This document shows, piece after piece, positions 34,801-49,800 of a stretch of 64,000 bases of DNA; position 1 is the stretch's first letter; the number at the start of each line of letters is the position of its first letter. The position numbers and the translations under genes were made by a program. Below the pieces are notes generated by a model. It was not told the DNA's origin. It saw only the letters and a program-made list of their open reading frames with translations, and ran no database searches. Source of the DNA: Avena insularis (lineage: Eukaryota > Streptophyta > Magnoliopsida > Poales > Poaceae); assembly GCA_023614405.1 (NCBI GenBank), contig CM042685.1, forward strand, positions 237,563,661-237,627,660, given 5' to 3'.

Positions 34801-37800
34801 ACATATAGTCAACCGCCTCCAAAGAGACGCATCGACAGGGCCGACAATCTCGTCGTACTAGCAACACAAAATTGTCACCCATCCATGACCATCAACAGCT
34901 CCACCCCATGAAACTACCGCTCACCATGGTATCCGAGGCCGCCGCCTCAACGCGCAACATCATCTACTCGAGGCCGCAGCCCCGACATCCACCCTCCCGA
35001 AGACTAGAGAAGCACATGCCAACAATTGAATGGGCCCTCCAAGACAACACCTTCAACAAAGTAGTGGCGTAGCCGCCTCCATCGTCCGCCTGGAAACCGG
35101 AGCTTAGGGATTCCCCCGAAGCTGGACCCACCACAAGGGCATGGACGGAGCTCCACAGCAAGCGCCAAGCGTCTCCAAGGAGGAAACGACACGGAGCGTC
35201 GCCACTGCCGGCACCGACAAGGTCAGTGCTAGGCTTTCGCCTAGAGCAACTCCACACACCCGAGAATGGGAAAACCGAAAAGATCTCGGACACGAACGCA
35301 TCCAGATCATTGGCACACCATTTGCAGCATGGCTACCCTTTGGCACACCACAGCACCTTGCAGTGATAGATCTTCGCCACCGCGGCCACCACGACGGCCA
35401 GCAGCACCTTCCTCGACCCTGGGACCTCCGCCCAGCACATCTCCTCGCCCAGCTTCACCTCGCAAGATCTGGTCACATCTCCACCCTGCAGCCAACACCG
35501 CCTCCACTGCAGGTCCCTGCTACCCCGTCACCCCTTGCAGCCTAGGGGAACAGCAGCAGCAGATCCGTCCTCGCCGGCCACACCGCATCGCCAAAGAAGT
35601 AACAGCATGGCCAAGATCCGCCGCATCCCTGCCCACAAGCTCCAGCGCGCCTCTGCCCTCCAACTCTTCCACAGCACCAGCACTCCGCAGATCGCCAGCC
35701 CTCACCGCGCCTTGGCCTGCGGGACACCACCAGAGTCCAGGGCCACCACCCTGGCATGCCGCGCCACATAGGTCGTCGATCTGGTCCTCCCCAACCACCT
35801 TCGGCAGTGAGGGGCCCACCGCCACTGCGGCATGGCCAGCGACAGCGGAGGCAAGGAGGAGGCGGCGTGGGGAGGGCCCCGGGTAGCGCGGTGGGAGGAG
35901 CCCTCGAGTCGCCCTGGACAGAGTGACGTGAGGGAGGCGTCGACACTTCTATAACCATGGATTTAAACATTCCGTCATTTTATGAACACTTCTATACAAC
36001 TCAACAGACCTACAATCAATTTAGAGACATCGTTAATCATCATACTAGGATGGTTGGTCCATTGACAACTTTTGTTGCATGGCCTTATTCCTCACCCTCC
36101 AATGGAATTGTGACCATGTGAAAATCTGAATGGCATGGGGATGGTCGAATTTCAATAAACGTCAAAACAAAATAGTAAGGATAACTACTGAATAAAAGAT
36201 CAGATGATTGTGGAACAAGACAACCCTTCACACCAAATAGCTCATTACTTTTGGCAATCTTGCATGTCGATCAATTTGTGTAAAGCGTGAAAAATCAAAG
36301 GCAGACAGTAATCAAAGGTTGCAGGAACTCTCAAAGGAAATGGCAAACCTCCATGCAGGAACTCTCAAAGGTTGCAGCACATGGAAAGCATTTGCAAACG
36401 CAGTCAAAACCTGGTACATATAAGCATTGTCGTGAAAAAATGGCGCAAAAGTTGTGAAAATCTTGTATTATGATAGCATAATTGGTGCAAACAAGTTGAA
36501 TATATAAGGTGTATACCTGAAAAGTAGCAGTATCATGAAGGTCAGCAGTGCTAAGCTCACTTAGCAAATTTATGAATAATCTAAAATATGGTCGAGGATT
36601 GAAAGAAACTTTCTTTTCTTCAGCATCTTTCTGAATGGTCCTAGCAGTTACAAAGAGAATCTGCAGACCAGTGAAAGGAAACCTTTTACCCAACAGATCC
36701 GATAATAGACTTACGTTCCTTAAGAGCATCATTGAAATTCAAGGGTAAACACTGACCTTCGAAAGAAGGCTGCCTTTATTTGGTGCTAAATCCACGCAGT
36801 ACTGAAAATTGTAAAATCAACAGTAAGTGAAGTTTATCATGATGAGCTTCAATATCACACAAATTTCAGATCTTCCATAAGTTTTATCATTCTTCGGTGA
36901 TTAATAAATATGTTGAAAATAGTAATAATACCACTACAAGAAAATCCTAAGCAATTCCTTGCAAAATAAAAGCAGAAAAAATATATATTCTACTGATCAT
37001 GCAAAATAAATGTAGAAGCAACTCCAGGAACAGGAAGTCAGGGAATACTCTTGCCTAGTCTTTTTCCTAGAGAGGATGCAAAAAAGTGTCTGCATATCCA
37101 ATAGATACAAGAGAGGGCAGCAAGTGTCGAGATCAAACAACGACAACACAGTTGCCACGTCTTTGATCACACACCGAGGGTGACCATGGAGTCAAAATCC
37201 TTCCTTTTGCCCTTGGGTTTGGTCAGACACCACTCCTCCAGTAGCTGCAGTTGGAGATCGCAGGCCTATTGGCCAGGGTGAGGCCCCAAAGTCATGGGAA
37301 GCGGATGAAGTGGAGCTCTGCCGTTCCCAGTTCCTGGGAACAGATACGGCAGTTGCCGTGGTTGGGGAGACTGGCACTCAAGCCTATATCAGCAGCCTAG
37401 CACAGTTGTCGCAGGGCAACCCAGAGGTAGAAGCAACACTTCAGGGGCTCCAAGCCTTCCACAGAATATTATGACATGGGAACTGAGTGACGACCCACAA
37501 GAAGGTCATGTACACAAATTGCACAAAGTACTTCAAATCCGAGGACGATAGCTTTGTTCTAGTTGCACGGGTTATCATGGACCAGAGGGTGGGTGTGATG
37601 GCGATCCGTGCATCAAGCCAGTAGTTTGAAAAGTGCACACTCGGAACCACAAACTTACCCGTAGCACGGAACATGTGGACAGCCACTTCATGCTGCATAG
37701 ACAGATTGTCCCAAGCACCAGAAGTGTCAATGAGGTGGAGCCACATCCATCTAATTCAGAGTGCATGATCCATATACTCATACGGGGCACAGACAGGACT

Positions 37801-40800
37801 CCAAGCAACCAAGCAGTGCCCTCCGCAACCACCTAGTACCTTTCCAAATGAAAGCATGCGGCATATATTAATTGCCTTGTTCAACCAGGTCGGGATCAAA
37901 ACAACACATGTTACAAGGAGAGGAAGGAGAGCACAGTTTTGGCAATCGCCCGCCTCTAGTGAGCATGTCTTGCCTTTCCAGCCTGGTAACTTGTACAAAA
38001 CCTTATCTAGAGGCGGCTGGAAGTCCTGCTTCTGGAACTAAAGATTGACAAAGGCAGCCCAAGGTAGGCGCGGGCAGTTCAGGGCGCACAGGATAACCTT
38101 GACGGTAAGCTGGATGCATCCTCCTCGGAACAAGGAATGGGCCTAATGGCACGCTTGGCCACATTAGCTCTCAGGCCAAGCACCGCCAAAATACTCTAGC
38201 AATGCATTGACCACCTCAAGGTCCAACTTGATGGGGGAAAGGAAGGACACCACATCATCGTCATACAGAGTAACAAGCCTTGCCAGATGGCCATATGACC
38301 AAGAGACTGGAAGATGTTGTGAATGTCAGCTCTGCGGAAAATGGTTTTGAGAACTTCCAAGCCAAGATGAAAAGCAGGGCGGCAACAGATCGCCTTGCCA
38401 GTCTCCAACCGTGCCAAATCTTACGTCCGGGACTCCATTAGGGAGGAGATGCAGGAGCTCAAACTAGCGAGGAGGATCGCTAACCAGTTAGGCAATGCCT
38501 AACATTGATGGCCAACGATGAACAGCAGTTTCCAAGAAATATCGTGCATCATCTTGTTTGCTTAATGCAACATAAAAGGGCTGCCTTGAAACAAAACATT
38601 GGACATACCTTGACCACGAAGGTCACGAGCTTTGAATATGAATCGACCGAGAAATACGAAATCTGGAGTTGCTGCGCAGGCTGCTGAGGTATTCCACCAG
38701 GAGCAGTAACTTGCTCAGAGACAACAGTGTGTGCGACAGCAAGTTCCTGGGCCATTTAAAGTATTAGACCTCAGTTATCATGGACACCAGTAAAAAATAA
38801 TGCTGGGTAGAAGAATCACCGTGAGAATATGGAAGAAACGATCAGTCAAATCATCCCCCTTAAGCAAGCCATGTTGTTGCAATTGTGCAATGTAATGACT
38901 ATATGCAGAATCGCCCATAGTTGGATGATCATATATGTGGCACCAATCCGAGAATAAGACTGCAACCTGTGCATCAACCAAATACTGCATTAGCTTTCTA
39001 TGATGTATTGATGTTCATTGCAAACATATGCAAATCAATTAAATATTGGAAACAGAGAGAAAATTGCAATGAACTGATGTAATGCAGATTAAATTGAAAC
39101 ATGGACACTCTGGGTTGGATTCAACTGTATGATTGCACAAAACAATTAAGTCATCAACTAACAACGGGAAAATTAGCATGTACGGCATGCTAATTTCTCT
39201 ATAAAGTGGTACTTGTGAAGTTGCATCTACTGTGCACTCTTCGAGCCGTATAACAACTGATATCAGCACTGGAAAGAAAAATGGTGTTGATTAGTGCATA
39301 CAAAGTTTGAACAAGCAATACAATAACATGAAGACACCTATTGCACATACACAGAAGTACACAGATGGCATCATTAGTACTCCTTCCTTCCCTGAATATA
39401 AGGCCTATAGATTTTGTCTTGAGCCAAACTTTTTACTGTTTGACCAATTTTGTAGAAAAGAAAATAGATCCATCATGAAAAATGTTTCTTTAGTGTATTT
39501 TTTTGTATTGTTGATATTTTTTCAAAAGAATTGAGTACTTGACACACTTTTGAAAAATTAGGACAAAATCTGTAGTCCTTACATTTTGGGAAGGAGTACA
39601 ATGTCAATACTAACTTCTTTCATAAACAATTATATTAGTGTACCCAAAATGTAAGGCAACTTTCAATTTGTTAAGGCAAGGCTTTTACCAATTACTCCAT
39701 TAATATGTGGTTATGTGATGCAAAATTGCAATCACAAGAAAATTTAATATGAATCTAATGATATCAATTTTATGCAACAAATCCAGAAATTAACGAAGTA
39801 AATCTTGGTCAAAGAAAGTCTTGTCTTAACGAATGAATATACGCCTTTAGTTTGGGATGGGGTAGTAATAATAGATAATTTGCAACGAAAAGTATGAAAT
39901 TGGGACAAAAAGATAGTTATCAATTCGTAATCAATACAAGATCAATAAAGAAAAGGCACTTGATGTTTATCATTATTATGTTATAATAAAATTCTTCTGG
40001 AAAATGTATGATGCATGGTGTACACCAAAAAAGGATGTCGTTTTGCATAGACCTGGTCTTGAAAACTAACAGCATCTGCTAAAGCAGTATCATCTTCTTC
40101 TTTATACATCAAAGCATGACCAGATAAAACCTGTAATCAATCGACATAAATTAACAATCAAGTCTACACTAATAGGAATGGAGAAACTTATGGCCATGCA
40201 TAAATGTTCAAACTTGTTTTATCCCTTGACTGCCTAACCTTTTCATCCTTCATGACAGCAAAGCTAGCAGCGTTGTTAAAATTAGTCGTTGCAATCTCAA
40301 TTAACTGCTGCAATGATTCAGGTGAACCAGGCCTGATTGCAAGCTGAAACATAGAACATATTACCACTTTACGAATAAGCCAAATACATGGTGACTAAAC
40401 AGCACATAAACAATTGCTAAGATGCCCTACCTTTGATAATGCATCAACAACATTATAGAGCTTGGAGACGCCATTGGGTTTCTGGGTAATCAATGTCTGG
40501 ACAAGTGATATAGCAAACTCCGTTGCACCCTCTGAAAATTTGGAGGAAACAGGGAGGGGGGAGCACATGAATACTTGATGATGAAACTCTAAAATTACGA
40601 AGCAGCAGATAACATTTTTTAAATTCAAATAAAAATAAATGGTATTTCAACATACTGTTTCTTCCACTATCAATGATCTTTGCTATATGAACATCATAAT
40701 CTCCAAGATTAAGAATCTCAGAACGAATTAATCCAGTAATTATGTCAACATTAAACTTCTTTTCTTCATCAGAATACATTACCTGCACAAAAAGTTTGTA

Positions 40801-43800
40801 AGTTAATAATTTACTCAATCAACCAACATCTGACAAGCGGCCCAGCTGATACATGGATGAGTGTATTGATGTAATCATTTCTGTCTTTTCAGTTAGCTCA
40901 TCCCGTAGCTATTGTGGCCATGCAGATCTTATATCATTTGTGGCTTAACAAGAATGAAAATAACTCCAAGCGTCCAGATGCTGAATACTACCAAAAAAAC
41001 TAAACCACCAACTGCCTGCTGGTAAATATCCCTACGGCAAGGAGAATGCTTCTCAATATATGAATCAAACTGAGCCCTACGCAGTCCAGAGCTTTTCGCA
41101 TAATTTCTTTCTAATACGCGTCAAAATGTCAAATGTGTGTATCAGCAAAATGGTGTAAATCTGCACAACCACCATGGATGGCACTGACCAAAGACACAAA
41201 AAAAAGATCAACAAGCCGAAGACTTCTATATATCCAGTCAAATAAAGGAAACTTCATGTTTATGGACCTCCGGTGCATGTTAACAACTAACTTTGCCTCA
41301 ACATGCAATAAAATCCATATATGGGCGAGTAACTCATATGGAACTTTTATTTTTTGAACAAAATACAAAACATGAATACCTAACTAATCTAATAAATGCA
41401 TGAAAAGGAATTCTACAGAGGTAAAGCATCGATGTCAGCTATATCAAGTTAGTTTACAGTACAAGAAGAATCATGTTTTACACATCTAGTCCTCACATAC
41501 AGAAAGACTACAAGGCCCGAGTCAAGAATCAAACAATACTAGAAGTACATACCAGAAATTTAGCATAACAGATGTATCCATACAAAATATTACTTCACAA
41601 CTCTAGCATTTGTTTCATGCAAAAAAATGTACGATAAATTAAAATAGTAGATTCAAATGACACAAATAAAGTTAATGCAAAGATCTACATTGAACTTCAA
41701 ATGCAATGCACATGCAAGATATATGCCTACCACGAAACAGAAGAATTAACAGGTAAGATGCTTGTTATCGACGGAATCAGACCATATTAAAGACAGATGC
41801 CTACTGTGAAGACTGAAGGAACATACCCAGCTTGTGATCTCTTTAACAACAAGTTTGCAAACATCACATATTGCAACTAAAGTGGCTAGAATCCATGTAA
41901 CGGAAGTACCCTTTGATGCATTTTCATACAAATTTCTGAAAACCTGGAACCAACACAACCAAATATACAAGAAAAATGAGAAGTGGAGAAAATAAATATA
42001 TAATTACGAAGGAGAAAAGGTGACAAACCTTTTGTGCAATAGCTAATGCAGCTTCATCCCGACTTACACATCTGTGTAAGATATCAGGAACTTCCGCAAT
42101 TACACACTGAACACAAGATGACAAGAATAACACAACATAAATGTCGCATTGTGTCAAGAAAAGCACAATCTACTGAATTATGAATCCAGCATAACATTAT
42201 ATAAATATAAATGAAACCAAAAGAAGAACTCAATCGTGAAGGCAACTACTCAGATCCATAGCTGACCTGAATATCTGCATCTTTACCGTCATTGGCAATC
42301 ATGGCTTCAATCTGAAAGTAAGAGGTAGAATGTGAAGGTAGCTCATTGACAACATTTGCCTAAAAGCTGTAACGAAGTTTTACTTCAATGCAAAAGATAT
42401 AAATAGCCCAGACAATGGACTTCACCAGGACAAGGGTAAGACAAGAGGTATACCAGTGAAAATAAATTAGTAATTGACACGCGAAATTTTCAAGTCGGCG
42501 GGGACTTCTTGGACAATGTAGTAAGAACTAAGAAGTCATTTATTTCTATGTTAATTTTTTATAGTAACCCACTGACCACTGATATATATCATGTCAATTC
42601 CTCAACATTCAAACAAAGCTACATTCAGTTCTAAAAATATTTACGGCCATCGAGCTGTGGCTCCCGGGAGCTTATGCTCCTGGATGAACAGTAATAAATA
42701 TAACATAAAATTAAAAAATCTGAAAATTTGTGTACTTGTTTTTGTTACTATGGTCTGTGTTCATGCAAATTTGCATGCAAAAAAATAACATGTTTCCCAA
42801 ATAAAAAAGACAAAGTTCAGTGTTCTAAACAAGCAACAGATTTGGCACTCAACTCGCCTTTTTAACACAGGTCACAATATGTTGTTCTTCTCCATAAAAT
42901 TTTGCAACAACCAAGAGATACGAACATGTACATGTCTAAATTTTGTTTGGATTTTTTTGCATTTATAAAATTATTTTTCCAATGCAGGAGCATATGCTCT
43001 TGAAGTCTTGAGAGCCAAGTTGTATATCCATTACCTTGTGTGCAACTTGTTGGTATCTGTCCAATGCATCTTCAGTATTCAGAGATTCAGCGAAAACAGA
43101 TTCCATACGATCAACAGCACTTGTAGGTGAAAGAGGTATGGTCGAACCTAGATCCTGCTAGCAGCATTTTGCAAGTTAAGCAAATCAATTTTAATCTTGT
43201 CACTATAAAATTTCATACAAAGACAAGTAGATGCCACTGACTTCAGTCACAACTGTTGGTTCACCCACTGGGACATCATTAGATGACATAGAGGGGAATA
43301 GAGATGTAATGCTTGTGGTTCCTGCGACTTGAAAAGTGTCACTTGTACCAATTTGTGCAGAAACACTGCAGAAGATAGAAGATATTCAGTGCTTCAGAAC
43401 AAGTGGCTCCAACAAGAGCAGACAAACGATGGAAGTTAATTGCTGTTACCTTAAAAGTTGTGTAGTGCCATGATCAGGCTCTTCGGGAAAAAGATCTGCT
43501 GGCTGTACCAAATTTGGACTATAAAGTCGAGGTACACTGGAATTGCCCTGAGCAACAGCCACAGTTGTAGCAGAAGTGGTAGCTCCAGCATTTTGACTAC
43601 TCTGGCTGTGCCATACAGTAATGAAGTCCTGAAATCAACAGTTAACCATGTTGTAGACACTCAATCATGCTAGGAACCAAAAAAATGGAGAAAATTATTA
43701 ATGCTCAGCTGCTTCACCTCATAAACTCTTTGTTGGGTAGCACCTAAAAGGCCAGCAGGCTTTGGGCGAAGTGCATCTGGAACACGCGCAAGACCTTGAG

Positions 43801-46800
43801 TGTAAGGAAAAGCATCATAATATCCAGAACCAAGTAACTCTTTCTGCCTCCTCAGCTGTGAAAAAGGCTGCTTGATTTCTCCATCAATCATCTCAACAGC
43901 CTGCAAGATTCTCACTGATGTTGTGACGCTGTAACAGAATATACCATCACTTCTGCTAAACTACTGAGTGTATGTATACTTGGAGAAGGCTTATGACAAG
44001 CTACCAAGGACAGTCATGTGGTGGGCGCTAGGATAATATAAAGTCCTAACAAAGTACATTACCCTCATCAGAGATATGTATGATAATGTTGTGACAGGCG
44101 CTTGCGCAAGCGATAGCGAGACCAATACCTTTCCGATCACGATAGCGACCAAGGGTCAGCCTTGAGCCCCTACATTTTTGCTTTAGTGATGGATAAGGTC
44201 ACGAAGGGCATACAAGGAAGATATTTCTTGGTGTATGTTCTTTGCTGATGATGTGGTGCTAGTAGATGAGGGCCGGTGGAAATTAGCGCTATGGAGACCT
44301 TGGAGTCTAAGGGGTTTAGGGGCGACCAAAGTTGACTTGGGAGGAGCTGTAAAAAAACTTGAGGGATTGGAATATACCTAGAGATTTGGCTCTTGATAGA
44401 ACTGCATGGAAATCAACAAAACATGTGCTGGAATAGTTTACTCATACTTTGCTACTTTTTTCTCTCTTTCATTTTTTGGTTTCCTTTTGTTTCAGTTGGG
44501 TTCCATATCTAGCCTACCCCAACTTGCTTGGGACAAAAGGCTTTGTTGTTGTTGTACTGACCATATACTTTGGTAGCAAAAGGCCAAAAGATCCAAAAAT
44601 GGCTGATAGCATAGTAAGTGAAGCAACAAAATACTGCTGGCTACTTGGCCATACCATTTACAGAAGCAGAAAACATAGTAGGAATAGAAATGCCAATTGC
44701 GAGTTATAAGCAAACTTAATAAAACACAAAGAGCTACCTTGCGTGTCGCAACAGTCTCTATTAGGGCGCAACCAAGATCCAGATTGTCATTGATCAGAAT
44801 ATGAACAATCTGCTCAGTACTTTCGTTGTTGTTATTCAGGTTCTGAATGAGACTTCGAAGATGAGACGACAAAGCAACACGAAGAGGCTCCTGCGGTACA
44901 AAACATGACAGTGAAATGTCACATCATACATCAGATCTAAACCTAACTAAAATTACTTGACACGCTGGGACTGTAACTACAACTGAAAACTGCATAAAGC
45001 CTTAGGTTAAAATACCTTGGAAGTTACATGAGCTAGACTTCCAGCTAGCGTGCCAACCATCAAATGTGCAGCGCGAGATACAGCACTATCATCAGATTCC
45101 ATTGCTAAATCCTGCAGGGCATATACAGCAGCATCTTAGAAACATTACTAACACTTCCTTACTGGTTCACAGCAAGACAAATAGCTAATGAAGATGGACA
45201 GCTAGGAAAATAGTCCATGGCGTTCACCTTAATAGTAAGTTCCTTAGTTGTCCGGGTAGCTATTGTAACACTTCTCTGAATAACAGGGCCTATAATTTCT
45301 TTAATAGCCTTATCCAAAGCAACATCCATGATTCTATGAAGATCAAGAGTGTTATCAGATCATCGGTAAAATAAATCCAAATGTTAGCTAAGTAATTTTC
45401 TGAGACATACTTGCTATATTGCAGTGAACCAAGAGAGCTAAGTTTTTCATTAATTCTGAAATATATATCCGCACGTGGGATTGCTGCAATAAGCTGTAAA
45501 AATTAAGAAAACAAAGTCAAGTACAGAAAAAACATAGTTGGAGGGGGGAAAACAAGGACAAACCTGACTAAGAGTAAACAGAGCAGGTGATGGAGACGGT
45601 GTTTGAGATGGTGAAACCTGATCAGGCATTATTAAAGCAACCTTATCATCTTCTACCATGCTGTTCGGAGGAAGACGAAGAGGTGGTGCATACTGCAGAA
45701 TATAAATATCCAAATGAGTAGAGAACAGAAAAATGTCGAGATCGTAAACAAATTAGTTATGGAGGCACAAAATCAACCTGGTTTAACATATTCGGGGGGC
45801 TAGTAGCCCGGGAGGTACTAGTTAACTCTGGTGGCACTTCCACAAGATTTTTTGCTGGCATCATACCAGAAGAAACCTCTGCAACTACTGGCATTTGAGA
45901 TGCACTGACATCTTTATTAGAAAAATCTGGATTTCCTTCAATTTGGCGAATACGATCTTTCAAAAAAGAAGATGGTTTTACATCTTTCATGTCCACACTG
46001 AGGTTTTTAAACAAGACCTGCAACCTCAAATAGGCCAAATTAGCTTGCACAATTCAAAACCAAATACAGTCTGCAGCCCATAAAACAAAGTACAGAGAAG
46101 AACAGCAAGAACCTCAATGTCAAACTTCAGGTTCATCTTGAGATTTGGTAGATTATAAATCTCTGTAAGTAGGCTAAGAATACCCATTGTCCATGGATTT
46201 GGAGGGCGATATGCTATACTTGAATGGCAAGGTTCGAGAATCTGAAAAGCAACATGGTCATAACGACAAGCACGATAAAGCAATGGTTTTCTTTTTAAAT
46301 CAGATCAACATAAAGAGCAGAACCTTTGAAGTGAACGGAACGACTGCAATCATCAGCCCCCTTTCGTATGCCTTTAAATAGGAATTGAGAATGGAAAAAG
46401 TAAGCATCAGAAGCATTATATTTGTACTATAATGCTTGACTAAAATCTTTTATATACAACTCAAGAAGTGCCACACCAGTCTACATATCACAGACAGAAA
46501 TATAGACAGACACAGGATAAAGCTCAAATGGCGTCAGTGCATTAATTTATATAATGCAAAGCACAAGTTAAACTCAAATAGAGAATTATTTCACCAATAT
46601 ATAGAGATCAAATAAATGTCAAATTCAGCTTCCAGACAAAAATATAGCAACTAGTAACATTTTGTTAAAACTAACAGCAAATCCAAAGGTTTGAATAAAA
46701 GTGAATTAATGAACAGACAGAAGTCCAAAATTACATATCTCCTGTTCGGGCATGAGATGGCATTACATAAAGAATAAGCTAAGAGGGGCTAATTGGTATT

Positions 46801-49800
46801 GAAGTATTACCTCAACAATTAGAATTTTGGGGTCAATTTCCTTTGCTCGTAATGTTTGATTCCTTCCTATAGTGAGCTTTCCTAGCCAACTACCCAGATT
46901 TTTTAGCAACGATCTCTCTTCAGAACTTGATTTGATAAGATCCGACTGCAACAAGGCCTGCAGGAAAACAATTTTAAGTTTTCAACTAGAGACTGGTAGA
47001 AAAGAAGACACAAATGAAGTAATGCATGACCTTGCAGTTCTCATATGTAGCTTTCACCATTTCCTTATTCAGCAATTTTGAGTTAACTTTGTCAAAAAAC
47101 TTCAAATACAGGTCATGAAAATTCGGTTCGATGCTTGCCCTGTAAAAATGTGCACATGCTTTTAGGATTTGACAAGTAGTTGCTGCATTGAAAGACAAGT
47201 ACATTGGTGACCAAGGGTACCTTTTCATGACCATGTATTGTGCAAACCAAGGATAGTACTGTTCCTGAAAAACCTCATTAAATTCTTTTGCCTTAGCTTC
47301 CAAATTAGAAGTAGAAATGTTGTTGATCATGAAGAAAATCTTGTCTTGAACTTCAGATGGAGGGGCCTACATGAGGTAGAAACAGAAAATGTAACTAAAG
47401 TAAGGGCCTGTTTGGTAGCCAACTATTATGAGAATAGCACAGTTTAAAAATACTTTGGTTTTAAATACTTTGAGGTGTTTGGCTATAATTTCAATATCTC
47501 AGGTTGCCCGAAACTACAATATTTTCTCAGTATTAAAAAAAATCCCGACCTTTTTTTCAAAACTGACACAAGAGAAAAGAGCCTCTCGAACGACTAGTAG
47601 ATAGATCAATGAGCTAGCTTCCTATGTAGCCACACTGCCAGAGGCAGAATCGATCAGCATGTTGCGTAGCCTAGCTAGCTTCATGAGCGCAAGTCCATGC
47701 AACTACTGGAGGCTCGAATCACCATCTCCTCGTGTCGGTCTCGCCAGAAAGTATTCAGCAGAGTCGATGGATTGTTCAGGCCTAGGCAGATTCCTACTAG
47801 CTACATCTCCAGTGCTGTCCGAGAAAGCCATGAAACTTCAGCCCCAGCCATAGTACACCGCAAGAGCATGAGCCTTGTCCTACCAGAGAAGATGCAACCA
47901 TCATTCGTAGTATCATGGATGCTTTGCTTGCCGACAGCCGTGCGCCATACCCGAGCGAGCGCCAGATGCTACGACGGCAACACTACGACTCAGGAATTCC
48001 CATGAATACTAGAAGCAGGATTTGAGGTAACAGATTGGTGTTGATTAAAAGCATGATTTATAGGTGTGTTAATTAGCCGAAGCAGAAGCATCAACGTGAG
48101 CAACTCGTGTCATGCATGCAACAGCCATGCATGCATCTATCGGGGTGGTAAAACAGATCTTCCCAAACGCCATAGGAATTTTTGAAAAAATAAAAGCCTC
48201 GCAGTTTTGCCAAAACTGAGAAAGACTGCAGTATTTGTTGCCCATGCACCGAAAACTTCAGTTTTGGAATACTCTGGTTTTAAAAATCAGGAGCTCCAAA
48301 ACAGAGCCTAAGTTGTTATCTCGCCAACAATGTATACTCAAATAAAATAATACAACTACGCATGACTACTGTTAAAACTGGTCTAAAACACTTCAGTCCT
48401 CACACTAGAACTTTAGCCTAGTGAATCCCAAAGTTTAAGTAAGGAAATGTGGTCAAATTCACTTTTGATACTAAACAAACCTCAACTGAAGTATCTCTTC
48501 GTTCTGCTGCAGCAACAAGGGTCTCAATATTTAAAGCAGCCCCGAATCCTGTAGTGTACGAAGATCGAGTGCCTAACAAAATATTATAAGACTATAGTCA
48601 TACCATAAATTCTAGAGCAATGAACCATCACTACTACAATTAACTACATACACATTTCTGGTTAATATCGAACTTAACATGTAAGCCAGACTAACCTGAA
48701 GGAGCTGAACTTCTAGGCCTCAGAAAATTAGTGGACTGTGAAGGAGCTGAAATAGTGGTAGAATGGTGGGGAGAAGCTTGTGAGGATGGTGGTGCAGTAA
48801 CCTACACTTGATCATAATTTGCAAGAGGTCAAAGAGACAGTAATAAGCTTAATCTAGAAGATACTCAATTAGAAATTTACTAAGTTTGTCAAGCCTCACA
48901 CAATGAAGAAAGTTATTTTAATCCCTACTACCTTTTGAGTAATAGACAAATCAGCAGGTACCAGAGTAAAAGGTTGACTCTTAGCTTGAATGCTATTTGT
49001 AGAACCCTTGGATCTCTCCCCAAGAAAACCCTGGTGCCTCTGTTGCAGTGGAAAAGAAGAAGGCGACCGTTCAAGTTGTGTTAAAGGATTGATGAACTGC
49101 CATGACGCTTCAGAAGCCTACGAAAGACAGAGATATCTCTTTTATTAGGGGGGGAGGGTAATAGTAGTACACAAATTAGCAATCATGCCAAATAGTATTT
49201 TTGACTTTTAAGGAATGTCAAATAATATGTAGCAAGAAGCAGTTGATGATCCAAGCACTTCAAAAAATTCTAGCATGACTTTACATCTTCAAATGTAACA
49301 TGAGTATACCTCTATGCTGCCAATAGACGATGAACCAGAACCATGCTGATTCACAGGAAATATGTTGCTAATATTTGGATCATTTTGACTTGATGATATC
49401 TTGGCAAGTGCTTGCTCAATTGCAGACACTAATTCGGCATGTGTTCCACGAAGATGTGAGATCTGCAATATATGGTTGCAGTACTGTGGCCACTCTATTA
49501 CACGATCCATGAACTGCTCGAGCGCTGTTGTACCGAACATAAACATCTGCAACCATTCAAGCATAACACTTCAGAATCTATATAAAAGATGGCGACGACA
49601 GATTTAGGTAAAGAACTAAGGATAGCTAACCTTTGAATCGATAGATTTGCGCAATGCGTCAAGAACACTACGTAGAGCAATTCCAAGTCCCAGGTGAGCC
49701 ACAAGTTGATGTTTGATGAGACAGCCTATTTCAAACATGAAAGTACATCACAAGGTGAAAGTAACAGCTATGGACCAGGAACTACTTCAACAAAAAACAT

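Larger units (their letters stand above)
31808..38746 (-). other. NOT1: NOT1 exons 41-51 (C-terminal NOT1 domain)
   Basis: Exons: 38609-38746, 36757-36801, 36517-36660, 36349-36410, 33959-34112, 33678-33869, 33484-33588, 33191-33322, 32223-32465, 32015-32116 and 31808-31945 (residues 1898-2381). Motifs are [71 protein letters not shown] and [19 protein letters not shown]. This domain binds the NOT2/NOT3 module. The stop is at 31808-31810. Exon 44 joins exon 45 through a split codon (36349 to 34112) across a 2.2-kb intron. Confidence 0.92.

Noticed and set aside
35141..35970. Frames up to 206 codons on both strands in NOT1 intron 44
   Set aside because: GC-rich interior of a non-LTR element; Pro/Ser/Ala-rich translations without domains.
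39641..39862. Possible second Stowaway next to the one at 39380
   Set aside because: The ends only loosely match each other (ACCCAAAATGTAAGGC and GCCTTTAGTTTGGG) and lack the CTCCC terminus; not enough to call.
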